Made by a program: the position numbers and the translations under genes. The notes beneath the pieces are model-generated. The model was not told where the DNA came from. It made no database searches and saw only the letters and a program-made list of their open reading frames with translations. Below are positions 1 to 9,486 of a stretch of DNA of 64,000 nt, piece by piece; the first letter of the stretch is position 1, and every line of letters starts with the position of its first letter. The stretch is from Burkholderiales bacterium (GTDB taxonomy: Bacteria > Pseudomonadota > Gammaproteobacteria > Burkholderiales > Burkholderiaceae_E), in the NCBI GenBank assembly GCA_026399835.1, contig JAPLQE010000059.1:92500-156499 (forward strand), in the 5' to 3' direction.

Positions 1-717
1 GCCGGCGTCGCGGATCGCGAGGCCGGGTGCGCCGAACCGGCACGCCCCCCGGACCAGCTTGACCTCGTTCACCAGCGGCACGCCCGCCAGCGGCGGGTCC
101 AGGGTGAGCGACACGGCCGCCCCCTCGGGGCGCACCACCACCTTGGTCGCCTTGAAGTTCATCAGCGCCGCGTTCGGCCGGACGTTGTACGGCTGGGAGG
201 GGTCGCCGTCGAACTTCTCGTACGACTCGTCGCCGATCTCGTAGAGCGAGTCGTCGATCACCAGGTTGCCGCGGATCTCGCGCAGCCCGGTGCCCCGCAG
301 CCGGCCGACGAGCTCGGTCATGTCCTCGATCACGAGCTTCGGATCGCCCCCGCCGCGCAGCACCAGGTCGCCGTTCAGCACGTCGCCCTCGAGGCGCCCG
401 CGCATCGCGAGCGCGGTGTTCCACCGGTAGTCGGCCCCCAGCAGCGACAGCGCCGCGTAGGTGGTGACAAGCTTCATCGTGGATGCCGGATTGAACGACT
501 GCTCGGCGTTGTGCGCGAGCAGCGGGGCGCGGCCGTCCAGCGCCACCACCGCGATGCCGAACTCGCCCGGCGCGATCGCGGCGACCCGGATCGCCTCGGC
601 GACCGGCGCCGGCAGCATCTGGGCGCCCGCCGGCAGCGCGGCACACCAGACGAGCGCGGCGAGCCATGCCCGCGGGCGTCGCGGGCCTGCGCCGGATCGA
701 CGGTGTCGAAGCTCCAT
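1..717 (-). CDS. dacB: D-alanyl-D-alanine carboxypeptidase/endopeptidase, PBP4 family (3' end outside window)
   Basis: Penicillin-binding protein 4 family (peptidase S13), a periplasmic enzyme that trims or cleaves peptidoglycan cross-links. The reading frame starts at an ATG at 717; residues 1-33 form a signal peptide with a basic start (RHRRSGAG) and a hydrophobic stretch ending in ALPAGAQ. The catalytic SxxK motif is in PASTMKLVTT, with Ser about residue 79 and Lys 82. Downstream, LLGADYRWNT and LVLRGGGDPKL match the PBP4 insertion domain start. The C-terminal half, with the SxN and KTG motifs, lies beyond base 1. The gene is divergent from the SDR gene at 786 with only 68 bases between, so both promoters lie there. 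Family assignment is firm; the symbol is by family only. Confidence 0.88.
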   Translation of the reverse strand, partial: MELRHRRSGAGPRRPRAWLAALVWCAALPAGAQMLPAPVAEAIRVAAIAPGEFGIAVVALDGRAPLLAHNAEQSFNPASTMKLVTTYAALSLLGADYRWNTALAMRGRLEGDVLNGDLVLRGGGDPKLVIEDMTELVGRLRGTGLREIRGNLVIDDSLYEIGDESYEKFDGDPSQPYNVRPNAALMNFKATKVVVRPEGAAVSLTLDPPLAGVPLVNEVKLVRGACRFGAPGLAIRDAG

Positions 718-785
718 AATCTCGATGATCTCACGCCGTCCGGCCTCCGCCGGACGGTCCGACAACAGGACGACAGGAGACGCAG

Positions 786-1556
786 ATGAAGCTGGACGGC
801 AAGGTGGCACTGGTGACGGGCGGGGCGCAGGGCATCGGGCTGGCGTGCGCGACGCGCTTCGCCGAAGAAGGCGCGAAGGTCGTGATCGTCGACGTCGACG
901 CGGCCGGCGGCGCCCGTGCCGTGGAGGCGATCGGCGCCGATCGCGCGCTGTTCGTCGCCGGCGACGTCGCGGATGCGCGGACCGCGACGGCCGCCCTGCA
1001 GGCCACGCTCGCCCGCTTCGGCGCGGTCGACGTGCTGCTCAACAACGCCGGCATCACCCACGCGTCAGACTTCCTGGACCTGGCCGAGGCCGACTTCGAC
1101 CGCGTGCTCGGCATCAACCTCAAGTCGTATTTCCTGTTCGGGCAAGCCGTCGCCCGGTGGATGGTGCAGGCCGGGCGTCCCGGCTCGATCGTCAACATGT
1201 CGAGCGTCAACGCCGTCCTGGCCATCCCGAACCAGGTGCCCTACTGCATCTCCAAGGGCGGGGTCTCGCAACTGACCAAGGTCATGGCGATCTCGCTCGC
1301 GCCGCGCGGCATCCGGGTCAACGCCATCGGACCGGGGACGATCGCCACCGAGCTCGCGCGGACGGCGGTGCTCGGCTCACCCGCGGCCGAGCGCACGCTG
1401 CTGTCGCGCACCCCGCTCGGTCGCCTGGGCGAACCCGAGGAGGTGGCGAAGGTCGCGCTCTTCCTGGCCAGCGACGATGCGTCGTACCTGACCGGTCAGA
1501 CCGTCTACCCGGACGGCGGCCGGCTGGCGCTCAACTATCTGATGCCGACCGCTTAG
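786..1556 (+). CDS. SDR family NAD(P)-dependent oxidoreductase
   Basis: Classical short-chain dehydrogenase, 256 residues, the usual length. The Rossmann nucleotide motif TGGAQGIG is at residues 11-18, NNAG at 86-89, the catalytic Ser near 139, and YxxxK as Tyr153/Lys157 in YCISKGG. The PG motif follows at 183-184. An aspartate at the end of the second strand (VIVDVD, residues 33-38) favours NAD over NADP. A GGAG-type ribosome site (ACAGGAGACGCAG) precedes the ATG. Neighbours do not define the substrate: divergent dacB on one side and the damaged DUF6502 gene on the other. Substrate unknown. Confidence 0.9.
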   Translation: MKLDGKVALVTGGAQGIGLACATRFAEEGAKVVIVDVDAAGGARAVEAIGADRALFVAGDVADARTATAALQATLARFGAVDVLLNNAGITHASDFLDLAEADFDRVLGINLKSYFLFGQAVARWMVQAGRPGSIVNMSSVNAVLAIPNQVPYCISKGGVSQLTKVMAISLAPRGIRVNAIGPGTIATELARTAVLGSPAAERTLLSRTPLGRLGEPEEVAKVALFLASDDASYLTGQTVYPDGGRLALNYLMPTA

Positions 1557-1560
1557 CCGA

Positions 1561-1579
1561 GGCTTAGCCTAGGCTGAGC
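1561..1579 (+). terminator. short hairpin after the SDR gene, no T-run
   Basis: GGCTTAGCC and GGCTGAGCC can pair (one G-U) directly behind the SDR stop codon. There is no following T-tract, so it is at best a weak 3' end or processing structure. Confidence 0.3.
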
Positions 1580-1709
1580 CGCCCCGGTCCGTGTCGTGGA
1601 TGTAGCCGGTACGGACCGGGAAGTGCAACGCTCCCACCGGTTGACCGTCAGCCGAAGAAACCGGAAATGTTTCCTCGACTCGGTCACTCAATCGTTAGGA
1701 TGATGGCGC

Positions 1710-2594
1710 ATGGAATCCCCGTCTTCGCCCGCGCCGGTTGCATCTGGAGGCGCGGCATCTGCCGCGATCGATGCGCTGCTGGCCGTGCTCAGGCCTCTGG
1801 CGCGGATGGCGATCGACCACGGCGTCCAGTTCAATCAGCTCGAGGAGCTGATCAAGCAGGCGATGGTCGAGGCCGCCCTGCAGGCGGTGCGCAACGAGGT
1901 CGGCACTGGGGCCACGCCGATCAGCCGGCTGAGCGTGATCTCCGGCATCCACCGCAAGGAGGTCAAGCGGCTGATCGAGACGCCCGACCTCTCGGCCGTG
2001 CGCTCCGAGCAGACGGCGGCTTCCGAGCTGCACACCCGCTGGGCGACCATGCCGGAATGGCTGGATGCGGACGGTTCGCCGCGCGCGCTGCCGCGCCGCC
2101 CCCAGGAAGCGGGCATTCCGAGCTTCGAGACACTCGCCCGGTCGGTGACCACCGACGTGCATCCGCGCACGTTGCTCGACGAGCTGTTGCGGCTCGGGCG
2201 CGTCGAGATCGACGCGTCGACCGACATGGTCAGGCTGCGCGGCGACAGCCTGGTACCGGATGGCCGGATCGAGGCGCTGCTCGCGTTCGCCGGCGCGAGC
2301 GTCGGTGATCACCTGGCCGCGGTCAGGGAGAACCTGGTCGCAGGCCAGCGGATCGCGGCGGGCGACCCCGACGCGCCCCCCCCTTCGTCGAGCAGTCGGT
2401 CTTCGCGGACGAGCTGTCCGCGGAATCGGTCGAGGTGACCGGCCCCCGTGCCCGGGTACTCTGGTCCAAGGTGCTGAAGTCCATCGCACCCGAGCTGCAG
2501 CAGCTCGAGGAGGCGGACCGTGCTGCCGGGCGTGCCGCCGACCACCGGGTCCGCATCGGCCTCTACGGTTATGGCGAGCCAGTCGCACCCGCGC
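1710..2594 (+). pseudogene. DUF6502 family protein, frameshifted at a C8 tract
   Basis: The first part (residues 1-220) reads as a DUF6502 protein: LLAVLRPLARMAIDHGVQF, then a helix-turn-helix-like GIHRKEVKRLIE, typical of this uncharacterised family. At the eight-C run 2376-2383 the frame breaks: the continuing frame gives only PSSSSRSSRTSCP and a stop at 2438, whereas the frame starting at 2384 continues with FVEQSVFADELSAESVE, WSKVLKSIAPELQQLEEAD and VRIGLYGYGEP, the normal C-terminus. One missing C (or two extra) explains it. The C-terminus then runs directly into the lipoprotein signal region of the next gene. The family often sits upstream of a DUF5666 gene, as here. It could be a sequencing error rather than true decay. 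Confidence 0.75.
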
Positions 2595-2595
2595 C

Positions 2596-3385
2596 CGGCT
2601 CGCGGCGGGCTGCGGCGGCGGCACCGAGCTCGCGGGGGTCGGCCGCGGCGGCACCGGTCAGGTGGCCTTCTCCAGCGGCCCGATCTCCGACTTCGGCTCG
2701 GTCATCGTCAACGGCGTGAAGTTCGACGACTCCGCGGGTCGACGTGGTGCGCACCGCGGTCTCCGCGAAGCTGCGCGGACCGGTCGGCGAGTACGACCGG
2801 CAGGCCGCCCGGCTGCGGATCGACCGGCAGTTCGTCGACCCCCAGGCCGTGCCCGGCCCCTTGCCGAGCACCATCGAGGCGGGCTCGATCGTGCAGGCGA
2901 CCGGCACGCAACTGTCGGCTCCAGGCGCCCCGCTGCGCGCCATGACACTGGCCGAAGGCATCCGCGTCCGGGTGACCGGCTCGGTGCGCGGCAACGCGGT
3001 GACGGCCCGTAGCATCGAGATCCGCTCCCTGCCCGCCGCCGCCCCGACCGCCGGCAGCCCGCCCTCCGGCGCGGTCGCGGCCACTCGGCCTGGCACCGCC
3101 AATGGGGGTTCGAGCCCCGGGACGCCGCCGCCCGTGGCGTCGGCGCCCCCGCGCGCAAGCCCCTACGTCGAGGACACGGTGCAGGTGACCTGCCTGATCA
3201 CCGCCGGCTCGAGGATGGCGGCCATCAAGATGCTCGACACCGCCGGCGGGCCGTTCACCGTCGATGCGCGCAAGGCGCGCGTCCTCAACGGGAACAAGGG
3301 CGACCTGGACCGCGGTCGGATCATCCGCGTGGAGAGCGTTCGGTCCACCGTCATCGAGGCCTCGACGATCCGTATCCTGCGGTGA
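2596..3385 (+). pseudogene. DUF5666 lipoprotein, N-terminus and an internal piece missing
   Basis: Bases 2599-2613 read LAAGC followed by GGG, a lipobox end without the start codon and hydrophobic signal that should precede it. The frame continues with the DUF5666 signature SSGPISDFGSVIVNGVKFDD and is lost near 2735. From 2738 a different frame reads VDVVRTAVSAKLRGPVGEYD and runs to the stop at 3385 (PYVEDTVQVTCLITAG, VNTDARKARVLNG-like beta repeats). The other frame has a stop at 2717-2719, so the break lies between 2719 and 2744. Compared with intact family members an inner segment appears absent. A GTG at 2744 could start a 213-residue remnant, but without export signal. Function of the family is unknown. 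Confidence 0.65.
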
Positions 3386-3409
3386 ACGCAGGCCGGCCGC
3401 CGGCCTGCG

Positions 3410-4378
3410 TCAGTCGCCCGGCGTCTGCGCCTCGCGCACGATCGCCGGCGGACGTCCCGCGAACTGCGCGAGCGCCACGCCCGCCAGCGTGACCACCGCT
3501 CCCGCCACCTTCACCGCGGTGAAGCGCTCGTCGGTGATCACCCAGGCGACGGCGCCCGCGACCGGCGGCATCAGGTACATCAGCGGCGCGGTCCGGCCGA
3601 CGCCCCGGATCGCGTTCACCCAGCCCCAGACCAGCCAGCCGACGAAGGCCGACACGATCGTCGACCACGCGAGCCCCGTCCAGAGCAGCGGCGACATCCC
3701 GGACCAGTCGACCCGCAGCGCGAACGGCAGCGACACGATCAGCACCAGCGGGGTCGCCGCCAGCAGCGCATAGGTCATGACCACGATGCCGCCGTGCCGC
3801 TCGATCAGCGGCTTGGCGGCGACCGTGTAGTAGGAGAACAGGCTGGCGGCCACCAGCAGGAACAGGTCGCCGCCGGACGCCGCCCAGCTCCCGGCCAGCA
3901 GCTTGTCCGACAGGAAGACGAGCACGCCGCCCAGCGCGATCGCGACCCCGCCGAGCTGGGCGCCTCCCAGCCGCTCGATCCCCAGCCAGCGCAGGATCAG
4001 CAGCGTGTAGATCGGACCGCAGGCGAGGATCAGCGAGCTCGAGAACGCGGTCGACCAGTGGATGCCGACGGTGACCATGCCGACGTGCACGAAATGGCCC
4101 CAGAAGCCGAGCTTGGCGAGCTGGATCAGGTCGGCGCGCGGCACGCGCGGCAAGCGGCCCCGGAAGCGCCAGGCGATCAGCGCGATCGCGCAGGCGGGCA
4201 TGATCAGGTAGCGCACGAACAGGAATCCGCCCGGCGTCGCCGCGGCGAACACCGCCTTCTGGATCGAGAAGTTCGCGCCCCAGACCACGATGGTCCCGAG
4301 CGCCGCCCAGAACGCGTAGCGCTGCAGCTTCGCCGCCCGGTCGGCGGCGGCCGAGGCGATCGGCGCGGCGGCGCTCAT
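3410..4378 (-). CDS. EamA/DMT family transporter
   Basis: Ten-helix drug/metabolite exporter of 322 residues in two EamA repeats. The first repeat begins YAFWAALGTIVVWGANFSIQ, the usual start; the second covers GGDLFLLVAASLFSYYTVAAKPL to AGAVVTLAGVALAQ. It sits in the inner membrane; substrate not predictable. Its ATG overlaps the stop of the MarR gene upstream (ATGA at 4375-4378), so the two form an operon in which the regulator probably controls the exporter. Confidence 0.9.
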   Translation of the reverse strand: MSAAAPIASAAADRAAKLQRYAFWAALGTIVVWGANFSIQKAVFAAATPGGFLFVRYLIMPACAIALIAWRFRGRLPRVPRADLIQLAKLGFWGHFVHVGMVTVGIHWSTAFSSSLILACGPIYTLLILRWLGIERLGGAQLGGVAIALGGVLVFLSDKLLAGSWAASGGDLFLLVAASLFSYYTVAAKPLIERHGGIVVMTYALLAATPLVLIVSLPFALRVDWSGMSPLLWTGLAWSTIVSAFVGWLVWGWVNAIRGVGRTAPLMYLMPPVAGAVAWVITDERFTAVKVAGAVVTLAGVALAQFAGRPPAIVREAQTPGD

Positions 4379-4896
4379 CGCGCCTCACCCGGGCCGGGCA
4401 GGGCCCGCACGAGCTTGGCGAGCAGCGCCGTCAGCTCGCGGGCCTCCGCGCCCGACAGCGGCGACAGCAGTTCGCGCTGCACCGCAGCGACCCGGGGCTC
4501 GAGCTGCGCGAGCACCTCGAGGCCGGCCGGTGTCGCGCGCAGCCGCCAGGTGCGCCGGTCGTTCGCATCGGCGCTGCGCGCCACCAGCCCCTTGCCCTGC
4601 AGCCGGTCGAGCACGGTGCCCACGGTCGCCTTGTCGCAGGCGATGGCCCGGCCGATGGTGGACTGGTCGCAGTCGGGCCAGGCGCCGATCGCGTGCAGGG
4701 CCGCGTACTGGACCGGCGTCAGGTCGACACCGATGGCGTGCGCGGCATACAGCGCGACGCCATGCTGGTGCAGCCGACGGATCAGGTGGCCGGGCATGTC
4801 GTGCAGCGGCATGGGCCGCGAGGCCGCCGGATCGCGTGTCGTCACGCTGCCGGCCGCCGCACGCGATGCCGACGCGCGCGGGGACGGCGTGGTCAT
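4375..4896 (-). CDS. MarR family transcriptional regulator
   Basis: Winged-helix MarR protein, 173 residues. After a 30-residue Ser/Ala-rich tail, helices LIRRLHQHGVALYAAHAIG and LTPVQYAALHAIG lead into the recognition region DQSTIGRAIACDKATVGTVLDRL and the wing DANDRRTWRLRATPAG, which carries the family's DxRxxxxxLT pattern. A Met at residue 29 (MPLHDMPGHLIRR) is an alternative start and would remove the odd tail. First gene of a two-gene operon with the DMT exporter; auto-repression by ligand release is the usual mode. A near-palindrome lies 30 bases upstream. Confidence 0.9.
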   Translation of the reverse strand: MTTPSPRASASRAAAGSVTTRDPAASRPMPLHDMPGHLIRRLHQHGVALYAAHAIGVDLTPVQYAALHAIGAWPDCDQSTIGRAIACDKATVGTVLDRLQGKGLVARSADANDRRTWRLRATPAGLEVLAQLEPRVAAVQRELLSPLSGAEARELTALLAKLVRALPGPGEAR

Positions 4897-4925
4897 GGGC
4901 TGGAAAAGTCCGTGAACGGATCGTC

Positions 4926-4937
4926 AGTGTACATACT
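4926..4937. promoter_or_regulatory. candidate MarR operator
   Basis: AGTGTACATACT is an imperfect palindrome 30 bases upstream of the marR-type start codon, in an AT-richer patch of an otherwise GC-rich spacer. MarR proteins often bind such 10-20 base palindromes in their own promoter. Position fits; binding is inferred only. Confidence 0.35.
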
Positions 4938-5067
4938 TTCGATCTGCGGCCGGTGCGGTGCGCGCCCCGTGCGGCGTTCGGGCACCGCCGCACGGCGGCG
5001 GCACGCCGGCGGCAGCGCTTGCGGAGGCGGCAGGCAGGCTCCATGCGCACTGCGTCACGCCGGCCGA

Positions 5068-5097
5068 CTTGAAAAGCTCGGGCCGCGCCCGCATAAT
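5068..5097 (+). promoter_or_regulatory. groES-groEL promoter, overlapping sigma-70 and sigma-32 signals
   Basis: TTGAAA (5069-5074) and CATAAT (5092-5097) are 17 bases apart, a good sigma-70 promoter. The same bases also give CTTGAAA followed after 13 bases by CCCGCATAA, close to the heat-shock sigma-32 pattern CTTGAAA-N13-14-CCCCATNT. The CIRCE operator begins at the last base of the -10 element. Confidence 0.75.
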
Positions 5098-5123
5098 TAG
5101 CACTCGCAAGCGGTGAGTGCTAG
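5097..5123 (+). promoter_or_regulatory. CIRCE element (HrcA operator)
   Basis: TTAGCACTC-N9-GAGTGCTAG, an inverted repeat differing from the CIRCE consensus only in the final base. HrcA repressor binds CIRCE and represses chaperonin operons at normal temperature. It lies at the expected start site of the groES promoter. Confidence 0.93.
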
Positions 5124-5234
5124 CAACATGAGTCCGGATCCCGGCCTCGCGTGCGCCTCCCGCTTCGATCCGGCGGCCCTCCCGGGCCATCGCTCAATCC
5201 CGAACAGACCAAGACATCTCAGGAGCCAAGATCG

Positions 5235-5522
5235 ATGAAGCTGCGTCCTTTGCACGATCGCGTGATCATCAAACGCCTGGACAACGAGCGTAAGACCTCG
5301 TCGGGCATCGTGATTCCCGACAACGCCGCCGAGAAGCCGGATCAGGGCGAAGTCCTGGCCGTGGGCCTGGGCAAGGTCGGCGACGACGGCAAGGTTCGTC
5401 CGCTGGGCGTCAAGGTCGGCGACAAGGTCCTCTTCGGCAAGTACTCGGGCCAGTCCGTGAAGGTCGAGGGCGACGAGCTGCTGGTGATGCGCGAGGAAGA
5501 CATCATGGCCGTGGTCGAGTGA
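5235..5522 (+). CDS. groES: co-chaperonin GroES
   Basis: Ten-kilodalton chaperonin, 95 residues, forming the heptameric lid of GroEL. The start [14 protein letters not shown] is canonical; the mobile loop that contacts GroEL is around residues 16-33 ([15 protein letters not shown]), and the roof and C-terminus ([16 protein letters not shown]) are complete. The ATG at 5235 has an AGGAG site nine bases upstream (CAGGAGCC). Upstream in-frame codons back to 5151 are leader, not protein. First gene of the groESL operon, under CIRCE and a sigma-32/sigma-70 promoter. Confidence 0.98.
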   Translation: MKLRPLHDRVIIKRLDNERKTSSGIVIPDNAAEKPDQGEVLAVGLGKVGDDGKVRPLGVKVGDKVLFGKYSGQSVKVEGDELLVMREEDIMAVVE

Positions 5523-5566
5523 CCTCGGTCACGACCTGCGCCCGGCAACCGAACATCCAGATCTAG

Positions 5567-7237
<1,671 letters not shown>

Positions 7238-7287
7238 GACGTCCGTGTCGCGGGGCCGGCGATCCGCCGGCCCGCTGCGCACACACG

Positions 7288-7321
7288 AAAGGGCCCGACG
7301 CGAGTCGGGCCCCTTTTTTTT
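7288..7321 (+). terminator. rho-independent terminator of groESL
   Basis: GGGCCCGAC (7291-7299), a GCGA tetraloop and GTCGGGCCC (7304-7312), flanked by AAA and a run of eight T. A strong intrinsic terminator 50 bases after groEL. Confidence 0.95.
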
Positions 7322-7687
7322 GCGCGCGCCTCAGGGCGCCGGCCTCACCCGCAGGCCGATCCCGGCCGCCAAGGCCCCCAGGCTCACCGCGTCCGTAGGT
7401 GCAGCCAGATCCGCGCTCGGATCGTCCGGACGGGCGGTCCACCTGCCCCGATCGCGTGCGGCGCTGGGCGAACTCCCGGGATCCGTGACGGATCGCACAT
7501 CCGCGCCCCGGGCACATCGGCCGCTCGACCGCCCGTCCCCCGATCGCCGCCACCCGTCATCCACGGAACGCCCTGCGCCGGCCATCCGTCCGTCGGCGAG
7601 CGCCGGCCGTCGCCAGCCCGCTGTCCGACCTCGAGCCTGACCTTAGGGTCCGTCCAACGTGACATTTTCGCAACGGAGTGTGCCGCG
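7322..7687. other. 366-base gene-free spacer between groESL and the DUF1800 gene
   Basis: No convincing coding frame on either strand. The last 50 bases must hold the promoter of the DUF1800/DUF1501 pair, but I see no clear -35/-10 pair. GGAGTG nine bases before the ATG at 7688 is the ribosome site. Confidence 0.5.
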
Positions 7688-9466
7688 ATGCAGGCAACGT
7701 CGATGAGGGTCCTCGCGACCCTCCTGGTGAGCGGCTGGCTGGCCGGCTGCGGCGGGGGCGGCGGTTCGGGATCGCCCGCAGGGGCCGCGGACAGCACGGC
7801 CGCGTCAGCAGCGGCAGCGGCAGCGGCCGCGGCGGCGGCCGAGGTGGCGCTCGGGCCGCCCGGCGAGCCGCCCGCGACCAAGGCGGCGGCGGCCCGCTTC
7901 CTGACGCAGGGCAGCTTCGGGCCGAGCGCGTCCGCCATCGATGGCCTGATGACCGGCAGCTACACGCGCTGGGTCGCGCAGCAGCTCGCCAAGCCGGCCG
8001 GCACGCCGCACCTCGACTACTTCGCCGCGCGCACCGCCGAGCTCGACGAAGGCGAGACCCCGTCCGAGAACTGGGTCTACGAGAGCTTCTGGCGGACCGC
8101 GGTCACGGCCGACGACCAGCTGCGCCACCGGGTCGCCTTCGCGCTGTCGCAGATCTTCGTGATCTCGATGGCCGACGACACGGTCAACGACCATCCGCGC
8201 GGTGTCGCCGGCTACCTCGACATGCTGGGGCGCAATGCGTTCGGCAACTTCCGCACGCTGATCGAGGACGTGTCGCTGCATCCGATGATGGGCCTGTACC
8301 TGACCCACCTGCGCAACCAGAAGGGCGACCTGTCGGTGGGACGCGTGCCCGACGAGAACTATGCGCGCGAGGTGATGCAGCTGTTCACGATCGGGCTGTA
8401 CGAGCTGAACCTCGACGGCACGGTCAAGCTCGACGCGCGCAACGAGCCGATCGACACCTACCGGATCGACGACGTGGTCGGCCTGGCGCGGGTCTTCACC
8501 GGCTTCTCGTGGGCGGGTCCGGACAGCTCGAACGCGCGCTTCTTCGGCACGATATCGATCTCGGACCGCGACATCCTGCCGATGCGGGGCTATCCGAACT
8601 TCCACGAGACCGGCCCCAAGACCTTCCTCGGCGCCACGATCACCGAGAGCACGCCCGAAGCGAGCCTGAAGGCTGCGCTCGACCGCCTGTTCGTCCATCC
8701 GAACGTCGGGCCCTTCATCGGCCGCCAGCTGATCCAGCGGCTGGTGACCAGCAACCCGAGCCCGGCGTACGTGGCCCGTGTCGCGACGGCGTTCAACGAC
8801 AACGGCCAGGGCGTTCGCGGCGACATGAAGGCGGTGGTCCGCGCGATCCTGCTCGACCCCGAGGCGCGCGACGACACCGCGGCCGGCGCCGCGGGCTCCG
8901 GCAAGGTGCGCGAACCGGTGCTGCGGGTGGCGGCCTGGCTGCGTGCGTTCGATGCGAAGTCCACCACCGGCCGCTTCCTGGTGGGCGTGACCGACGACCC
9001 GGTCGGCAACATCGGCCAGACGCCGCTGCGCGCGCCCTCGGTGTTCAACTTCTTCCGGCCGGGCTACGTGCCGCCGAACACCACGATCGCGCAGGCGAAG
9101 CTGGTGTCCCCGGAGATGCAGAGCACCCAGGAGACGAGCGTCGCCGGCTGGCTCAACACGATGCGCAACGTCGTGCCCAACGGCTTCGGCAACAACCCGC
9201 CGAACGACCCGAAGCGCGACGTGCAGCCGGACTACGCCGACGAGCTGGCGATCGCCGACAACGCCGTCGCGCTGGTCGACCGGGTGGCCCTGCTGCTGAC
9301 CGCGGACCGCATGTCCGCATCGGTACGCCAGCAGATCGCGACCGCGGTGGCCTCCGTCAACGTGGCGATCAGCAACCCGACGAACCTGGAGGCCGCACGC
9401 CGCAACCGTGTGCACCTCGCGGTGTTCCTCGCGGTCGCCTCCCCCGATTTCATCGTGCAGAAATGA
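7688..9466 (+). CDS. DUF1800 family lipoprotein
   Basis: A 592-residue protein of the DUF1800 family, commonly paired with DUF1501 proteins and of unknown role. Residues 1-21 are a lipoprotein signal with lipobox LAGC (Cys21), followed by glycine and an alanine tract of about 14 residues (38-51), so the mature protein is anchored and held off the membrane. Family motifs: ARFLTQGSFGPS near 70, LRHRVAFALSQIFVIS, NYAREVMQLFTIGLYEL and VFNFFRPGYVPPN near the C-terminus. The DUF1501 gene starts 20 bases downstream, so they are an operon. The alanine tract is unusually pure and might vary in length. Confidence 0.9.
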   Translation: MQATSMRVLATLLVSGWLAGCGGGGGSGSPAGAADSTAASAAAAAAAAAAAEVALGPPGEPPATKAAAARFLTQGSFGPSASAIDGLMTGSYTRWVAQQLAKPAGTPHLDYFAARTAELDEGETPSENWVYESFWRTAVTADDQLRHRVAFALSQIFVISMADDTVNDHPRGVAGYLDMLGRNAFGNFRTLIEDVSLHPMMGLYLTHLRNQKGDLSVGRVPDENYAREVMQLFTIGLYELNLDGTVKLDARNEPIDTYRIDDVVGLARVFTGFSWAGPDSSNARFFGTISISDRDILPMRGYPNFHETGPKTFLGATITESTPEASLKAALDRLFVHPNVGPFIGRQLIQRLVTSNPSPAYVARVATAFNDNGQGVRGDMKAVVRAILLDPEARDDTAAGAAGSGKVREPVLRVAAWLRAFDAKSTTGRFLVGVTDDPVGNIGQTPLRAPSVFNFFRPGYVPPNTTIAQAKLVSPEMQSTQETSVAGWLNTMRNVVPNGFGNNPPNDPKRDVQPDYADELAIADNAVALVDRVALLLTADRMSASVRQQIATAVASVNVAISNPTNLEAARRNRVHLAVFLAVASPDFIVQK

Positions 9467-9486
9467 GCCGCCGAAGGACCGACGAC

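Noticed and set aside
7331..7585. 84-codon minus-strand frame in the spacer after groESL
   Set aside because: No ribosome site or motif and it would run against the groESL terminator; composition resembles noncoding GC-rich DNA.
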